64,000 nucleotides of DNA from positions 62,001-126,000 of the forward strand of contig NZ_JAPWGY010000004.1 in assembly GCF_027214005.1 (NCBI RefSeq), written 5' to 3'. Made by a program: the position numbers and the translations under genes. The notes below the pieces were generated by a model, which searched no databases, was not told where the DNA came from, and worked only from the letters and a program-made list of their open reading frames with translations. This DNA comes from Kiloniella laminariae. Lineage in GTDB: Bacteria; Pseudomonadota; Alphaproteobacteria; Kiloniellales; Kiloniellaceae. Below, one piece after another: positions 8,867-19,334 of this stretch; positions within the stretch are counted from its first letter, which is position 1, and each line of letters opens with the position of its first letter.

Positions 8867-9583
8867 TCAGGCAGCTCCGCTCTCGGTGTTCTGCTCTATG
8901 ACTGGCGCCGAGCGAATCAGACGGACTTCTCCATTGATGATCTTGAAGACAGGATGGTTGAACCGGTTAACAAGTGCCTCATTATGTGAAGCAACAACAA
9001 TGGTTGTGCCACGTTTGTTGAGTTCTTCAAAAAGAAACAGAAGCCGCTCGGCAATCTTGTCGTCGAGATTCCCGGTCGGCTCATCAGCCAGAAGCAGACT
9101 GGGGCGGCCAATAACGGCCCTGGCAATCGCTACGCGTTGCTGTTGACCACCAGAAAGAGTTGGTGGTTTCGAATCAAGATTATCTGCAAGCCCGACCCAG
9201 GAAAGCAGTTCGCTAACATTACGGCGTACCTTTTCCAGCGGCATCCCGGTGATGGTCAGGGGAAGAGCGACATTTTCCAGGGCAGTGAGATGATCGAGCA
9301 GGCGGAAATCCTGGAATATGATGCCAATTCTCCGGCGCAGCATGCTGGTTTCTTTGCGATCAAGCTGTGAGACATCGCGCCCGAAAAGGCTGAGCCTTCC
9401 TGTGGTGGGGCGGTGAGCGAGATACATAAGGCGCAATAAAGAGGATTTCCCCGCACCGCTGGGGCCGACCATGAAATGAAACGAGCCGGGCTCCAGTGTC
9501 AGGTTGACCTGATGAAGTACATCCGGACCGTTTCCGTAGCGCAAATGGACATCCTGAAAACGAACCAAAGGTTTGAAATCCAT
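8867..9583 (-). CDS. ftsE: Cell division ATP-binding protein FtsE
   Basis: 238 aa ABC ATPase. Walker A GPSGAGKS (residues 40-47), signature LSGGQQQRVAIARA, Walker B LLLADEPTGNLD and the switch His in VASHNE are all intact. With FtsX it forms the membrane complex that couples ATP use in the cytoplasm to septal cell-wall hydrolysis. First gene of the leftward envelope run; the 9584-9780 gap to the divergent zinc-ribbon gene must contain promoters for both directions. Confidence 0.97.
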   Translation of the reverse strand: MDFKPLVRFQDVHLRYGNGPDVLHQVNLTLEPGSFHFMVGPSGAGKSSLLRLMYLAHRPTTGRLSLFGRDVSQLDRKETSMLRRRIGIIFQDFRLLDHLTALENVALPLTITGMPLEKVRRNVSELLSWVGLADNLDSKPPTLSGGQQQRVAIARAVIGRPSLLLADEPTGNLDDKIAERLLFLFEELNKRGTTIVVASHNEALVNRFNHPVFKIINGEVRLIRSAPVIEQNTESGAA

Positions 9584-9780
9584 GGCAGTGAAAGAGGATC
9601 AAACAATGGCATATTTTAGTTGGGAGCGTAAAGGCTTGTGCTGCTAATATTCTCAGAGTCCCGGGGTGGAGGACAAAACTGGATGTGCTTGTCTTGCCTT
9701 CGCTTTTCCCGCACCCTATAAATTAAAGTGGTAATGATATCGTTACTCCCGAATATGCTTCTTCGCTGGTGGTGGGCCCA

Positions 9781-10587
9781 ATGATTCTCTCTTGTCCTGA
9801 ATGTAGCAGCAAGTTTCGACTTGATTCTGCAGCACTGGGTACTGACGGACGTAAAGTCCGGTGCAGCAGTTGCCGTCATGTCTGGTTGCAGCTGCCGGAG
9901 GAGGAAACAACCGAGGTCGATGTTTCTGGTACTGCAGTCGAAAGCAATCAGAGCAGTGCTGACAGGACTTCTTTTGACCAAGAGACGGATAACCTCTCTG
10001 ATGGTGCCTTGAACGGCCCGCCCCCACTCGACGATGATTTTGTTGAGCCAGGGAAAAAAATCAAAAGCAAGCGTCCGAGAGGCTTTGCTCCGGATCGTCA
10101 GGAAAAGCAAGGACGCGGAGGCCTGTGGGGCTGGTTGTTGCTCCTGCTGGTTCTGAGTGGACTGGGATACGGTTTCTGGTTTGAAAGAATCTTGATCGTC
10201 TCTACTGTTCCCGAAGCCATGAAAGTATATGATCTGCTCCATCTTGAAGTGGAATTTCCAGCAGGAAAAGGCCTGGAAATTGAAAACCAGAAGAACGAGC
10301 GGGCGACGAACGATGGCAAGAAAGTTATCGTCGTTTCAGGAGACGTAAAGAACGTCACAGATGAGGTTATTATTGTTCCCAAGCTGATCGGCGCTTTGCT
10401 CGATCAGGATGGGAGGGCTGTGTCCCGGAAAACACTCAAACTCGACGTGTCTTTTCTGGCCCCGGATGAGACGACCAGTTTTTCCATAGAACTGGTGAAC
10501 TCTTCCAAGGCTGTACTGTCGGATGTGCGGTTTATTTCTGATGAAGAAGCCTTGCAAATCCCTGATTTTGAACCAGTGGAAGAGTAA
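9781..10587 (+). CDS. Zinc-ribbon (MJ0042 type) plus DUF3426-like membrane protein
   Basis: 268 aa from ATG 9781 (an in-frame GTG at 9769 is less likely). Zinc ribbon with Cys5/Cys8 and Cys28/Cys31 (CPECSSKF...CSSCRHVW), an acidic linker, one transmembrane helix (about residues 118-140), and a C-terminal beta domain resembling DUF3426 (VSGDVKNVTDE, later LAPDETTSF). This architecture is common next to ftsEX in alphaproteobacteria, but no reaction is known. Probably tethered to the membrane with the zinc ribbon in the cytoplasm. Confidence 0.8.
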   Translation: MILSCPECSSKFRLDSAALGTDGRKVRCSSCRHVWLQLPEEETTEVDVSGTAVESNQSSADRTSFDQETDNLSDGALNGPPPLDDDFVEPGKKIKSKRPRGFAPDRQEKQGRGGLWGWLLLLLVLSGLGYGFWFERILIVSTVPEAMKVYDLLHLEVEFPAGKGLEIENQKNERATNDGKKVIVVSGDVKNVTDEVIIVPKLIGALLDQDGRAVSRKTLKLDVSFLAPDETTSFSIELVNSSKAVLSDVRFISDEEALQIPDFEPVEE

Positions 10588-10697
10588 GCCGCGGGCTGGC
10601 GCCTGTGGCCGCGTACGCCATAACTTCCTGCTTCCCATCGTGACGCCTTGTTGGTAACATAATATTAACCAAACTTTTTGTTGTGGCAGTGGATACG

Positions 10698-11078
10698 ATG
10701 GCGAAAATCTTGATAGCCGAAGATGACAAAGCTGTTCGTAGCTTCGTTGCCCGTGCGCTGATGCACAAGCAGCATGAAGTGAAAACCGTAAGTGACGGTA
10801 TGCAGGCGCTGGAAGCCCTGCAAGAAGAAACCTTCGACCTTCTGATTACAGACATCGTCATGCCAGGGCTGGACGGAATAGGTCTGGCGCTCAAGGTTGC
10901 CAAAGATGCGCCAGACATGCCTGTGCTTTTGATGACCGGATATTCTGCGGAAAAACAACGGGCCCATAATCTTGAAGAGCTGGTTTTTCAGGTTGTGACC
11001 AAACCTTTCAGCCTCAAGCAGATCTGTGCTGCTGCTGAAGCGGCGCTTGAGGGGCGTGCTTTACAGCTGGAGCAGTAG
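10698..11078 (+). CDS. cpdR: CpdR-like response regulator receiver
   Basis: 126 aa, a lone receiver domain. Acidic pocket Asp9/Asp10, phosphoacceptor Asp52 (LLITDIVMPGLDG), Thr80 and Lys102. No output domain. In Caulobacter, unphosphorylated CpdR primes the ClpXP protease for cell-cycle substrates and links CckA-ChpT signalling to CtrA control; length and overall sequence fit CpdR. I prefer ATG 10698 (MAKILIAEDD) to the GTG at 10683. A TTAACC half-site resembling CtrA binding sequences lies at 10665-10670, which would fit known regulation in this class. Confidence 0.87.
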   Translation: MAKILIAEDDKAVRSFVARALMHKQHEVKTVSDGMQALEALQEETFDLLITDIVMPGLDGIGLALKVAKDAPDMPVLLMTGYSAEKQRAHNLEELVFQVVTKPFSLKQICAAAEAALEGRALQLEQ

Positions 11079-11091
11079 AGAGAACAAAAGA

Positions 11092-13650
11092 CTAGAAGCG
11101 CTCCAGCAATCTTTGAATATAGGTCTTTTCTTCCTGGCTTCTGTTCCGGTCATTACGCCTTTCCCGCAATTCCTGTAAAATTCCCCTGCTTTCGAGGAAA
11201 TCGGCTTCTTTGGGCAGAGGAACGCCCTGTTTTGTCATGGTGCGTCCGTTTTCACCAAGATTACGCCCAAAGGGATCGCGACCTTTGCCACTTTGTCCTC
11301 TGACCCATCCGCTACCGCTTTCAGGTGCCTGACTGAGCATTTGCAGGAATTTTTCAGCAGCCTGCTCTGCCCCGTTTTGCAATTTTCTCAAGCTTCGGGT
11401 TTGTGCCTGAACCGCCTGCTCTGTTTCATTCCCATCTCCATCCTGACCTTGGAGCGCATCGCGGGCGATCCCCATCGATTGCTCGGCCTGTTCAAGATCT
11501 TCAGGGATCTGTCCAAGCATGTCCTGTAACTGTTGCATCAGTTGCTCCAGCTCCTGACGGAGCTGTTCCTGGCTCTTGGCATCTCTCGCCTGGCGTTCCC
11601 CTTCATTCCCTCCTTCGCCTTGCCCCTTGTCACCTGGGCGGCTGTCCCCGGGAATGTTTCGTGAAGACGTCTGCTCGCCGGGTTCTTTCTTCTGCCCGCC
11701 TTGTTGATTTTGATCCAGCTCCTGCTGTCGTTTATAACTGTTTTCCAGCAGTTCTTCCTGGCGTTTGATCAGGTCCTGTAGCTCCTCAAAGGCCCGACGG
11801 CCTGCCTCGCTCATCGGGTTCTGCTGTTGTTGACCTTGCTGGAAGGCCATATTCTCAAGCATGTTCTGCAGATCTGAAAGCAACTTCTGGGCTTCGTCGA
11901 GCTGTCCGTTTTCTGCCAGCATCCTTGCCTGATCAATCATTTCTTGCAGGTCTTTTTGATCAACCGTCATCTGATCATCGGGGATCGGAGAAGGAGGCTG
12001 GTTTTTTTCATTTTTGAGGAATTCTTCGAGCATGCTGGTCAGTAATGAATCGACAGCCTGCTGTAGTTGATCCATTAGCTGGGCGATTTCCTCCATACTG
12101 GCATCTGCAGCCAGAGCTTCGCGGAGTTGCTCTTGTATCTGCCTTAAATCTCTTTGGGCTGTGCTTAGCCGCCCGTTTTCGAGATGGAGCGCTGTTCTCC
12201 ACAACAAGTTCTGACTTTCGGTCACACTGTCCTCGTGCGGCCTGTGCAACAGATTTTTTCCAGCGACGGATAGTGCCAGGGAAACCAGACTGTCGTAATC
12301 GTAATTTTGTGGTTGTTTGACCAAAGCGTCGAGGGAGAGCATTACCTTGACGCTATTCCGGCGCTGGACGAGGTCTTTGCGCAGGCTGACAAGAGTCCTG
12401 GCCAGAGGATGGGTGAAGGTTCTTTCGGGTAATCTTATCTTTACCTGGTCCTCCAGCCCGATCTGTCCGATTTTGTCCTTCACACTTAATTGCAACCAGA
12501 CCTCTTCGCCGGCCCAGATATGGTCCGTCAGATCCAGGAAGTGTAAACTCTGATATTGCTGTTCGTTACTGGCAGGCAGAGGCAGAGTGTACTTCTCTGC
12601 AGCGTCGGGGTCGTTTTGCCAGAAGGTGATCCCGAGTTCTGTCGTGCCGTAATCATCGCGGGTTTCAAAAACCAGCCTCAAGAGTCCCTGGGTGTTTCCA
12701 AGAGGTTTCTCGAGCAGGATGACACTGGGCGGCAGATCTTCCTTGAGGTCAAATTCTGTTTCAACCAGACTTTGAAAGCCTGACGAGACTGAAAAGGTTC
12801 CGCTCTTTGTCAGTTGAAATGAACTCTGAAAAGAGGTTTCCCCTGTCCGTTCGAAAGAAAGGTCATCGTTCGCCAATGTCAGACCAGGGGGGCTCTCTGG
12901 TCCATGAACCTGAATAATAGCCCGACTGTTTTCCGGGAGGCTCAGTTGTGGAGGAATGAGGAAATCCTGATCAAAAAACAGGGGAGCTGCCCCGGTATAA
13001 TCAGGAGGGGTAAGCCAGATACTATATCGGGTGCCCGTGCCGGGGGATGCGACCAACAGGCCGCTAATATTCAGGTTTTTGTTCAGGCGTTCCGGCCAGA
13101 GCTCCATAGAAAAGAGGGCAATAAATAATCCGACGGCAAGGAGACTGCGTAATCCGTAAGGATCTTTGCTGACCATCAGAGGGGTAATTCTGGGGATTTG
13201 CAAAGCTTTCAGGTCGCGGGCAAGTCGTGTTCTGTTTTCTTGCCAGAGCTGAAGGCCGCTTGTTGTGACCTGAACCGGGCGGTCTCCCAGGCTGCTGAGG
13301 GGACGGTGGCGAAGAGAGTTGTGTCTTTCGAGCCGTCGATAGATCGTGTGGCGGTCGGGTAATTTGAGTTTTAAACAAAACCAGACAACTGTTCCCAGAA
13401 GCAGCAGAGCAGAACCTGTGAGAAAAACCAGGTGAAACCATACAGGAAAGCTACTGCCCAGTCCGAGAAGCATCCAGAGGACAATTGCTGAAAAGCTGAT
13501 GCAGAAGGGCCAGGAAGCTGCCCAGAGAGCATCAATCGAGAGCACCAGTCGTGTCAGAAGCACAGCTTTCCGCAAATCGCGGGGCAGATCGGGTTCTGGT
13601 CTGTCGCCTCTGGTTATTGGGACTGTCGAGGGCGGGCTGTCTTTCTGCAT
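11092..13650 (-). CDS. DUF4175 / TIGR02302 family membrane protein
   Basis: 852 aa from ATG 13650 (MQKDSPPSTV; the longer frame starts at 13701). Two or three N-terminal transmembrane helices (within residues 45-95 and near 175-190), a large periplasmic beta-rich region, then a Gln/Glu-rich coiled-coil domain with repeated QLMQQLQDMLGQ-like segments (roughly residues 590-760), and a charged C-terminus ending YIQRLLERF. This layout is the alphaproteobacterial TIGR02302 family. Role unknown; envelope location is likely. Sits between cpdR (convergent) and lysA. Confidence 0.82.
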   Translation of the reverse strand: MQKDSPPSTVPITRGDRPEPDLPRDLRKAVLLTRLVLSIDALWAASWPFCISFSAIVLWMLLGLGSSFPVWFHLVFLTGSALLLLGTVVWFCLKLKLPDRHTIYRRLERHNSLRHRPLSSLGDRPVQVTTSGLQLWQENRTRLARDLKALQIPRITPLMVSKDPYGLRSLLAVGLFIALFSMELWPERLNKNLNISGLLVASPGTGTRYSIWLTPPDYTGAAPLFFDQDFLIPPQLSLPENSRAIIQVHGPESPPGLTLANDDLSFERTGETSFQSSFQLTKSGTFSVSSGFQSLVETEFDLKEDLPPSVILLEKPLGNTQGLLRLVFETRDDYGTTELGITFWQNDPDAAEKYTLPLPASNEQQYQSLHFLDLTDHIWAGEEVWLQLSVKDKIGQIGLEDQVKIRLPERTFTHPLARTLVSLRKDLVQRRNSVKVMLSLDALVKQPQNYDYDSLVSLALSVAGKNLLHRPHEDSVTESQNLLWRTALHLENGRLSTAQRDLRQIQEQLREALAADASMEEIAQLMDQLQQAVDSLLTSMLEEFLKNEKNQPPSPIPDDQMTVDQKDLQEMIDQARMLAENGQLDEAQKLLSDLQNMLENMAFQQGQQQQNPMSEAGRRAFEELQDLIKRQEELLENSYKRQQELDQNQQGGQKKEPGEQTSSRNIPGDSRPGDKGQGEGGNEGERQARDAKSQEQLRQELEQLMQQLQDMLGQIPEDLEQAEQSMGIARDALQGQDGDGNETEQAVQAQTRSLRKLQNGAEQAAEKFLQMLSQAPESGSGWVRGQSGKGRDPFGRNLGENGRTMTKQGVPLPKEADFLESRGILQELRERRNDRNRSQEEKTYIQRLLERF

Positions 13651-13715
13651 CAGTACAAATGATTCCTGTAGAAATTCATTTGAACATCCCGCCCCGAACA
13701 AGATTTCCTAGAAGA

Positions 13716-14987
13716 TTATGAGGATAGCCATTCAGGCAGGAGGTCCTGCCCTATAAGTGTATCATAATCAATCCGTTTGCGAACCACTGCAAATTTATCG
13801 CCTTTAACCAGTACTTCAGGAGCATTCAGCCGGCTGTTGTAACTGGAGGCCATTACGGCGCCATAGGCACCAGCGGATTCCATTGCCAGAAGATCCCCTG
13901 CTTTCACAGGTGGAAGAGGGCGCTGTCGGGCAAAGGTATCACCTGATTCACAGATCGGGCCGACAACGTCACAAGGTGAAATTTCCGTATCTGCTCCGGG
14001 TTCTTGTAAAGGAGTTATGTCATGCCAGGCATCATAGAGGGACGGGCGGATCAGATCGTTCATGGCCGCATCAATAATAACGAAGCGCCGGTTTGATCCC
14101 TCTTTGACGTAGATGGTCTCTGTAACCAGTACACCTGCGTTACCAACAAGAAAGCGTCCGGGTTCAAAGATGCATTCTGCGTCCAGCCCCTGCACAACTT
14201 CGCTGACAGTCTTTGCATAGACGCTGAGGTCAGGCGGGGTTTCGTCATTGTACTGGATGCCGAGACCACCACCGAAATCAATACGTTTCAGCGGCAGGCC
14301 GGCCTGCTTGAGTTCACTGTACAGTCCTGCCAGACGTTCGAAGGCATCTTTGAAGGGACTGGCATCTGTCAGCTGGGAACCAATATGTACAGCCAGACTT
14401 TCGATCGCGATGTTTGGAAGGTCGTTGGCCCGTTCTATGAACTTGCGCACCCGGGGAATATCAATGCCAAATTTATTCTCGGCTTTCCCTGTCGAAATCT
14501 TGGCATGTGTTTTTGCATCGACGTCCGGGTTTATCCGGAAGGCTATCGGGGCGACAACACCCATTTTCTGGGCAACCTCAGAAAGCGCCTCGAGTTCAGG
14601 TAATGATTCTACATTGAACTGGAGAATCCCGACCTTTAGACCTAGGGCCATTTCTTCCGGCTTTTTACCAACTCCGGCGAAGACAATCTTCTTGGGGTCT
14701 ATGCCTGCAGCAAGAGCGCGGCGCAGTTCTCCTTCTGAAACAACATCAGCACCTGCACCGGCGGCGGCCAGGGTGCTGATGACAGACTGGTTGGAGTTGG
14801 CCTTCAGGGCATAAAAGATCGTGCCCTTAACACCTGCATCCTTTAGAGCGGAAGCGAAGGCATTGTATGCATTGACCATTGCTGCGGTGGAGTAGCAGAA
14901 AAACGGTGTTCCGACTTCGCGGGCAATGTCTTCCAGCGGCAGGTCCTCTACATGGAGCTTGCCGTTGCGGTATTCAAAAGAACTCAT
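13716..14987 (-). CDS. lysA: Diaminopimelate decarboxylase
   Basis: 423 aa fold-type III PLP enzyme that decarboxylates meso-diaminopimelate to lysine, the last step of the DAP pathway. Schiff-base Lys62 in FYALKANSN, the glycine-rich phosphate loop FGGGLGI, and PICESGDTFA with the Cys that reaches into the partner active site are present. Full length. Ends one base short of the next gene start region and follows argH and the lptM-like gene in the conserved order argH-lptM-lysA. Confidence 0.97.
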   Translation of the reverse strand: MSSFEYRNGKLHVEDLPLEDIAREVGTPFFCYSTAAMVNAYNAFASALKDAGVKGTIFYALKANSNQSVISTLAAAGAGADVVSEGELRRALAAGIDPKKIVFAGVGKKPEEMALGLKVGILQFNVESLPELEALSEVAQKMGVVAPIAFRINPDVDAKTHAKISTGKAENKFGIDIPRVRKFIERANDLPNIAIESLAVHIGSQLTDASPFKDAFERLAGLYSELKQAGLPLKRIDFGGGLGIQYNDETPPDLSVYAKTVSEVVQGLDAECIFEPGRFLVGNAGVLVTETIYVKEGSNRRFVIIDAAMNDLIRPSLYDAWHDITPLQEPGADTEISPCDVVGPICESGDTFARQRPLPPVKAGDLLAMESAGAYGAVMASSYNSRLNAPEVLVKGDKFAVVRKRIDYDTLIGQDLLPEWLSS

Positions 14988-14988
14988 A

Positions 14989-15255
14989 TCAATTTCCGTA
15001 AGTCGTGGTCTTTGTCCGGGAATTTTTGCGGATATTCAAACCCTGAGGCAGAAGGTTTTCCTCTTCTGTGCTCTGTGCCGGAGTAGAGGGGGTTGCAGGG
15101 GTCACTGAAGGGGGATAGGGGTACTGTGCCGGATAGTCCCAATCGCCTTCGGGCCGATCAAGTTTGCCGACCTTGCCACAGCTGGCCAGCAAGAGTAATC
15201 CGGCCAGGAGAACACCGGTTTTAATGGCAATTTTTCCCGCTGAGGTATAGATCAT
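14989..15255 (-). CDS. lptM: Small lipoprotein, LptM-like
   Basis: 88 aa. Signal peptide with lipobox ([10 protein letters not shown]): Cys26 would be lipidated after cleavage. The short GKVGKLDRP stretch after the Cys resembles the G.KGPL..P core of LptM/YifL, a helper of LptD maturation in the LPS export machine. The rest is Pro/Thr-rich and low complexity. The ATG overlaps the argH stop by four bases and lysA follows at once, the same order as in many proteobacteria. Family match is short, so context carries much of the weight. Confidence 0.72.
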   Translation of the reverse strand: MIYTSAGKIAIKTGVLLAGLLLLASCGKVGKLDRPEGDWDYPAQYPYPPSVTPATPSTPAQSTEEENLLPQGLNIRKNSRTKTTTYGN

Positions 15256-16664
15256 CGGATAAAGCGCTCCCGGGCGGCTTTGGCCGCTGCCTTAACATTT
15301 TCTGGGGCCGTGCCGCCAAAACTTGTGCGACTCTGTGCGGACTGTTCAACAGTAAGAAAACGGAATATTTCTTGTGTGATCCTTGGCTCGACGGACTGCA
15401 TTTCTGCAAGATCCAGTTCACTGATATCACATTTTTTGTCTTCTGCCTTCTTCACAATCGTACCCGTCACGTGATGGGCATCCCGGAAGGGGAGGCCAAG
15501 TTCACGCACAAGCCAATCGGCCAGGTCTGTCGCTGTCAGAAAACCGTCAGCAGTGGCGGCATGCAGTTTGTCGCGGTTGGCTTTCATATCGGCAACCATA
15601 CCAGTCATAGCCGTTACGCAGAGGATCAGGGTATCAGCAGCGTCAAAAACGGGTTCTTTATCTTCCTGCATATCCTTGCCATAGGTCAGTGGAAGACCCT
15701 TCATCACGACAAGCAGTGTGTTGAGTGCGCCGATAACACGCCCTGCCTTGCCCCGGATCAGTTCTGCTGCATCCGGATTTTTCTTTTGCGGCATGATCGA
15801 GCTGCCCGTGGTGAAGGCATCGGAGAGGGTAACGAAGCCAAAACCCTGGGAACACCAGATCACCAGTTCCTCGGCAAAACGGGAAAGGTGGATGGCCATG
15901 ATGGCCCCGGCAGACATGAACTCAAGGGCATAGTCACGATCAGAGACAGAATCGAGTGAATTTGCCGTTGGCCGATCAAAGGCAAGTGCTGTAGCAGTGG
16001 CATGGCGGTCGATGGGGAAAGAGGTTCCGGCCAGTGCTGCGGCGCCAAGCGGGCATTCGTTCAAACGCTTGCGACAATCAATCAGACGACTGCGATCGCG
16101 GCCAAACATCTCGACATAGGCGAGCATATGGTGCCCGAAGGTAACGGGTTGTGCTGCCTGGAGATGTGTATAGCCGGGCATGATCACGTCATGATTTTTT
16201 TCGGCCTGATCGATCAGAGCTGAGATTAACAACCCGGTTTGCTTGTCCAGTTCGTCAATTGCTCCCCGAACCCAGAGTTTGAAATCCGTTGCGACCTGGT
16301 CGTTTCTGGATCTGGCAGTGTGCAGGCGGCCAGCGGCGTCGCCGATCAGTTCGCGCAATCTGTTTTCGACATTCATATGAATATCTTCGAGCGCAGCAGA
16401 GAAGGTAAAACGTCCCTCCTGGATTTCTCGCAAAATTGTGTCTAGACCTTCAAGGATTGCCTTGCCATCTTCAGGGGAAATAATGCCCTGTTTAACCAAC
16501 ATGGCGCAGTGAGCTTTAGAGCCCGCAATATCCTGTGCGGCCATACGTTTGTCAAAGTCGATGGAAGCATTTATTTTTTCCATAACTTCTGCGGGGCCTA
16601 CGGTAAAGCGGCCGCCCCACATGGCGTTGGCTGTGGTTTCACTGGCTGTTTTGGTATTTGACAC
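15252..16664 (-). CDS. argH: Argininosuccinate lyase
   Basis: 470 aa member of the fumarase/aspartase superfamily; splits argininosuccinate to arginine and fumarate. The signature loop [12 protein letters not shown] is intact, with [12 protein letters not shown] in the N-terminal third and a His ([10 protein letters not shown]) corresponding to the catalytic base region. Full length. It starts the leftward argH-lptM-lysA unit and is divergent from the thioredoxin-like gene across only 48 bp, so promoters must be compact. Confidence 0.97.
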   Translation of the reverse strand: MSNTKTASETTANAMWGGRFTVGPAEVMEKINASIDFDKRMAAQDIAGSKAHCAMLVKQGIISPEDGKAILEGLDTILREIQEGRFTFSAALEDIHMNVENRLRELIGDAAGRLHTARSRNDQVATDFKLWVRGAIDELDKQTGLLISALIDQAEKNHDVIMPGYTHLQAAQPVTFGHHMLAYVEMFGRDRSRLIDCRKRLNECPLGAAALAGTSFPIDRHATATALAFDRPTANSLDSVSDRDYALEFMSAGAIMAIHLSRFAEELVIWCSQGFGFVTLSDAFTTGSSIMPQKKNPDAAELIRGKAGRVIGALNTLLVVMKGLPLTYGKDMQEDKEPVFDAADTLILCVTAMTGMVADMKANRDKLHAATADGFLTATDLADWLVRELGLPFRDAHHVTGTIVKKAEDKKCDISELDLAEMQSVEPRITQEIFRFLTVEQSAQSRTSFGGTAPENVKAAAKAARERFIR

Positions 16665-16712
16665 GGTGTTCTCTTTCGTCTTCTTGGGCGTGCGACTTAT
16701 GGATTTTATATT

Positions 16713-17288
16713 ATGACTTTGGCTTATGCCTATCGTGTGTTTTTTGTTTCTATCGGGCTCTTTTTAGCTGTTTTCTTTCTGCAGATAACAGAAGCAACCG
16801 CCGAAAATTCCGACAAACCCCCTCTTGAGGGGCGACTCGAGGGGAACTTTACTCTGTTCGATCCGCCTGTGCCAGTGCCGATCGAAAGCTTTGAGGATGA
16901 AGAAGGAAATCTTCGTTCTCTGAAGGATTTTGAGGGGCAGGTTTTACTTTTGAATTTTTGGGCAACCTGGTGCCCTCCCTGCATCAAGGAGATGCCCGAT
17001 CTTGATAAACTGCAAGCAGAGCTTGGCAGTGATGATTTCCGGGTTGTAACGCTGTCTGAAGACCGAGGCGGGCTTAAACAGGTTCTCCCATTTTTGAATG
17101 ACAACAACCTGAAAAATCTGCCTCCCTATGTGGACGTAAAGGGACGGGTTTCCCGTGCTTTCGGGGTGCGGGGCTTGCCATCAACCTATCTGATTGATAA
17201 AGAGGGATTGATCGTCGGAGCTTTGATTGGACCCTTTGAGTGGTCTGCACCGGAGGTGAAAAAACTTATCGCCTTTTATACAAAATAG
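16713..17288 (+). CDS. TlpA-like thiol:disulfide oxidoreductase
   Basis: 191 aa. N-terminal signal or anchor helix (about residues 7-28), then an AhpC/TSA-Redoxin thioredoxin fold with active site WCPPC (Cys87, Cys90) and the cis-Pro region GLPSTYLID. This is the TlpA/ResA class that keeps periplasmic thiols reduced, for example for cytochrome maturation. Adjacency to argH is common in alphaproteobacteria. Ends before a bidirectional terminator. Confidence 0.88.
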   Translation: MTLAYAYRVFFVSIGLFLAVFFLQITEATAENSDKPPLEGRLEGNFTLFDPPVPVPIESFEDEEGNLRSLKDFEGQVLLLNFWATWCPPCIKEMPDLDKLQAELGSDDFRVVTLSEDRGGLKQVLPFLNDNNLKNLPPYVDVKGRVSRAFGVRGLPSTYLIDKEGLIVGALIGPFEWSAPEVKKLIAFYTK

Positions 17289-17320
17289 CTGCCGCCTGGA
17301 GCAAGCTGCTCCTGCTGTAT

Positions 17321-17357
17321 AAAAAAGCCCGAGATCGAGAAGATCATCGGGCTTTTT
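17321..17357. terminator. Bidirectional terminator between tlpA-like and hbd genes
   Basis: AAAAAGCCCGA (17322-17332) and TCGGGCTTTTT (17347-17357) form an 11-bp stem with flanking A and T runs in both directions, between convergent genes. Works as an intrinsic terminator on both strands. Confidence 0.9.
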
Positions 17358-17381
17358 AACAGTGTTTGGTCGTTTGTCAGA

Positions 17382-18275
17382 TTACCGCGTGGGGACAGGA
17401 ACCTCGCCACCATAATCATAGAAGCCCCGGCCGGCTTTTTTGCCAACCCAGCCAGCTTCGACATATTTGACCAGTAGCGGGCAGGGGCGATACTTGGTAT
17501 CGGCCAGGCCGTCGTAGAGGACGTGCATAATGGCGAGACAGGTATCCAGACCAATGAAATCGGCAAGTTCCAGGGGGCCCATAGGATGGTTGGCGCCCAG
17601 ACGCATTGCTGTGTCGATGGAATCAACGGTGCCGACACCCTCGTAAAGCGTATAAACAGCTTCGTTGATCATGGGCAGAAGGATTCTGTTGACGATAAAA
17701 GCCGGAAAATCTTCGGAAGATGCCGAGGTTTTTCCAAGTTTTGCTGTCATGTCCTTGATCAGCTGATAGGTCGGTTCTTCGGTTGCGATACCGCGAATAA
17801 GTTCGACCAGCTGCATCACCGGCACCGGATTCATAAAGTGCATACCCATAAACTGGCCGGGGCGTTTTGTAACCGCAGCCAGGCGGGTAATGGAAATGGA
17901 AGAGGTGTTGGAACAGAGAATGGCTTCTGGTTTGAGCAAAGGGCAAACCTTGCGGAAGATATCTTTTTTGATTTCTTCATTCTCAGTGGCAGCTTCGATG
18001 ACGACATCGCACTGGGCCAGACTTTCCATTTCAACGGAATTCCGGATCCGGGGCAGTGCGGCTTCCATCTCGCTTTTGGCGATTTTCCCTTTCGAGGCCT
18101 GACGCTGCATATTCTTTTTGATGATACTCAGGGCGCTGGTCAGCTGTTCCTGGCTGATATCGACCATGTGAACATCATAGCCGGCAAGGGCGCAAACATG
18201 CGCAATTCCGCTACCCATCTGGCCTGCGCCGATGATGCCGACTGTTTTGATTTCCTGAATTGTCATACTCGTCAT
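17382..18275 (-). CDS. 3-hydroxybutyryl-CoA dehydrogenase
   Basis: 297 aa from ATG 18275 (AGGA six bases upstream; a longer frame to 18308 lacks this). Rossmann motif GAGQMGSG (residues 16-23), the catalytic His-Glu dyad region (GMHFMNPVPVMQLVE), and the C-terminal helical domain NRILLPMINEA. It oxidises (S)-3-hydroxyacyl-CoA with NAD(P). Next to etfAB and near ccr/ecm/mcd, it probably interconverts acetoacetyl-CoA and 3-hydroxybutyryl-CoA feeding crotonyl-CoA metabolism. Confidence 0.94.
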   Translation of the reverse strand: MTSMTIQEIKTVGIIGAGQMGSGIAHVCALAGYDVHMVDISQEQLTSALSIIKKNMQRQASKGKIAKSEMEAALPRIRNSVEMESLAQCDVVIEAATENEEIKKDIFRKVCPLLKPEAILCSNTSSISITRLAAVTKRPGQFMGMHFMNPVPVMQLVELIRGIATEEPTYQLIKDMTAKLGKTSASSEDFPAFIVNRILLPMINEAVYTLYEGVGTVDSIDTAMRLGANHPMGPLELADFIGLDTCLAIMHVLYDGLADTKYRPCPLLVKYVEAGWVGKKAGRGFYDYGGEVPVPTR

Positions 18276-18399
18276 GGGCCTTCCTGCCACGTCTGCTTCC
18301 CGAAACAAGACGCTATCACAGATGATACCGTCTTGCCGCAGGATATTGCTTTAGAGCGATTGAAACCGTCCGGATTAGAGGATCCGGACGGGAATCTCC

Positions 18400-19332
18400 C
18401 TAGCCGAGTTCTTTTTCAAGCTCGGGGATGGCATCAAAAAGATCAGCAACCAGACCGTAGTCCGCTACCTGGAAGATCGGTGCTTCCTGATCCTTGTTGA
18501 TGGCCACGATAACTTTTGAGTCCTTCATCCCGGCAAGATGCTGGATCGCTCCGGAAATCCCGACTGCAATGTAGAGATCAGGCGCCACAACCTTACCGGT
18601 CTGACCGACCTGATAATCGTTGGGGACATACCCAGCATCGACAGCTGCCCGAGAGGCGCCAACGGCGGCACCAAGCTTGTCTGCAACACGTTCCAGCATG
18701 GCAAAGTTTTCACCATTCTGCATGCCGCGGCCACCAGAGATCACTACGCCTGCGCTGGTAAGCTCAGGACGTTCGGATTTGGTCAGCTCCTGGCCTAGGA
18801 AGGTCGAAAGTCCGGCGTCACCGGTTGCTTCGACTGCTTCAACCGCAGCGGAACCGCCTTCTTCTGCAGCAGCTTCGAAAGCGGTACCCCGAACTGTGAT
18901 CAGTTTGATTGCATCACTGGACTGGACGGTTGCAAGTGCATTGCCTGCATAGATCGGGCGAACAAAAGTGTCCGCGCTTTCAATGGCGGAAATTTCTGAG
19001 ATCTGCTGGACATCAAGCAAGGCTGATGCGCGCGGCAGAATGTTTTTTCCGTAGGTTGTCGCTGGTGCAAGAATGTGGCTGTAACCTGAAGCCAGTTTTA
19101 CAATAAGCGGCGCGATGTTTTCGGCGACATCCTGGGCATATTCAGGGGCATCGGAAACAAGAACCTTGGAAACACCGGCGATCTTGGCAGCAGCAGCACC
19201 TGCATCGGCGCAGCCGGAGCCAGCAACCAGAACATGAACATCTCCGCCCAGCTGTGAGGCAGCGGTAACGGTGTTCAGGGTTGCAGATTTGATCGTCGTA
19301 TTGTCGTGTTCGGCGATAACAAGAATAGACAT
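18400..19332 (-). CDS. etfA: Electron transfer flavoprotein alpha subunit
   Basis: 310 aa. N-terminal nucleotide-fold domain and the C-terminal FAD-binding domain with [26 protein letters not shown] and the [11 protein letters not shown] motif that holds the flavin. EtfAB takes electrons from acyl-CoA dehydrogenases and passes them to the membrane ubiquinone oxidoreductase. Two bp from etfB in a coupled pair. Likely electron acceptor for the methylsuccinyl-CoA dehydrogenase encoded 8 kb away (inference). Confidence 0.97.
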   Translation of the reverse strand: MSILVIAEHDNTTIKSATLNTVTAASQLGGDVHVLVAGSGCADAGAAAAKIAGVSKVLVSDAPEYAQDVAENIAPLIVKLASGYSHILAPATTYGKNILPRASALLDVQQISEISAIESADTFVRPIYAGNALATVQSSDAIKLITVRGTAFEAAAEEGGSAAVEAVEATGDAGLSTFLGQELTKSERPELTSAGVVISGGRGMQNGENFAMLERVADKLGAAVGASRAAVDAGYVPNDYQVGQTGKVVAPDLYIAVGISGAIQHLAGMKDSKVIVAINKDQEAPIFQVADYGLVADLFDAIPELEKELG

Positions 19333-19334
19333 CG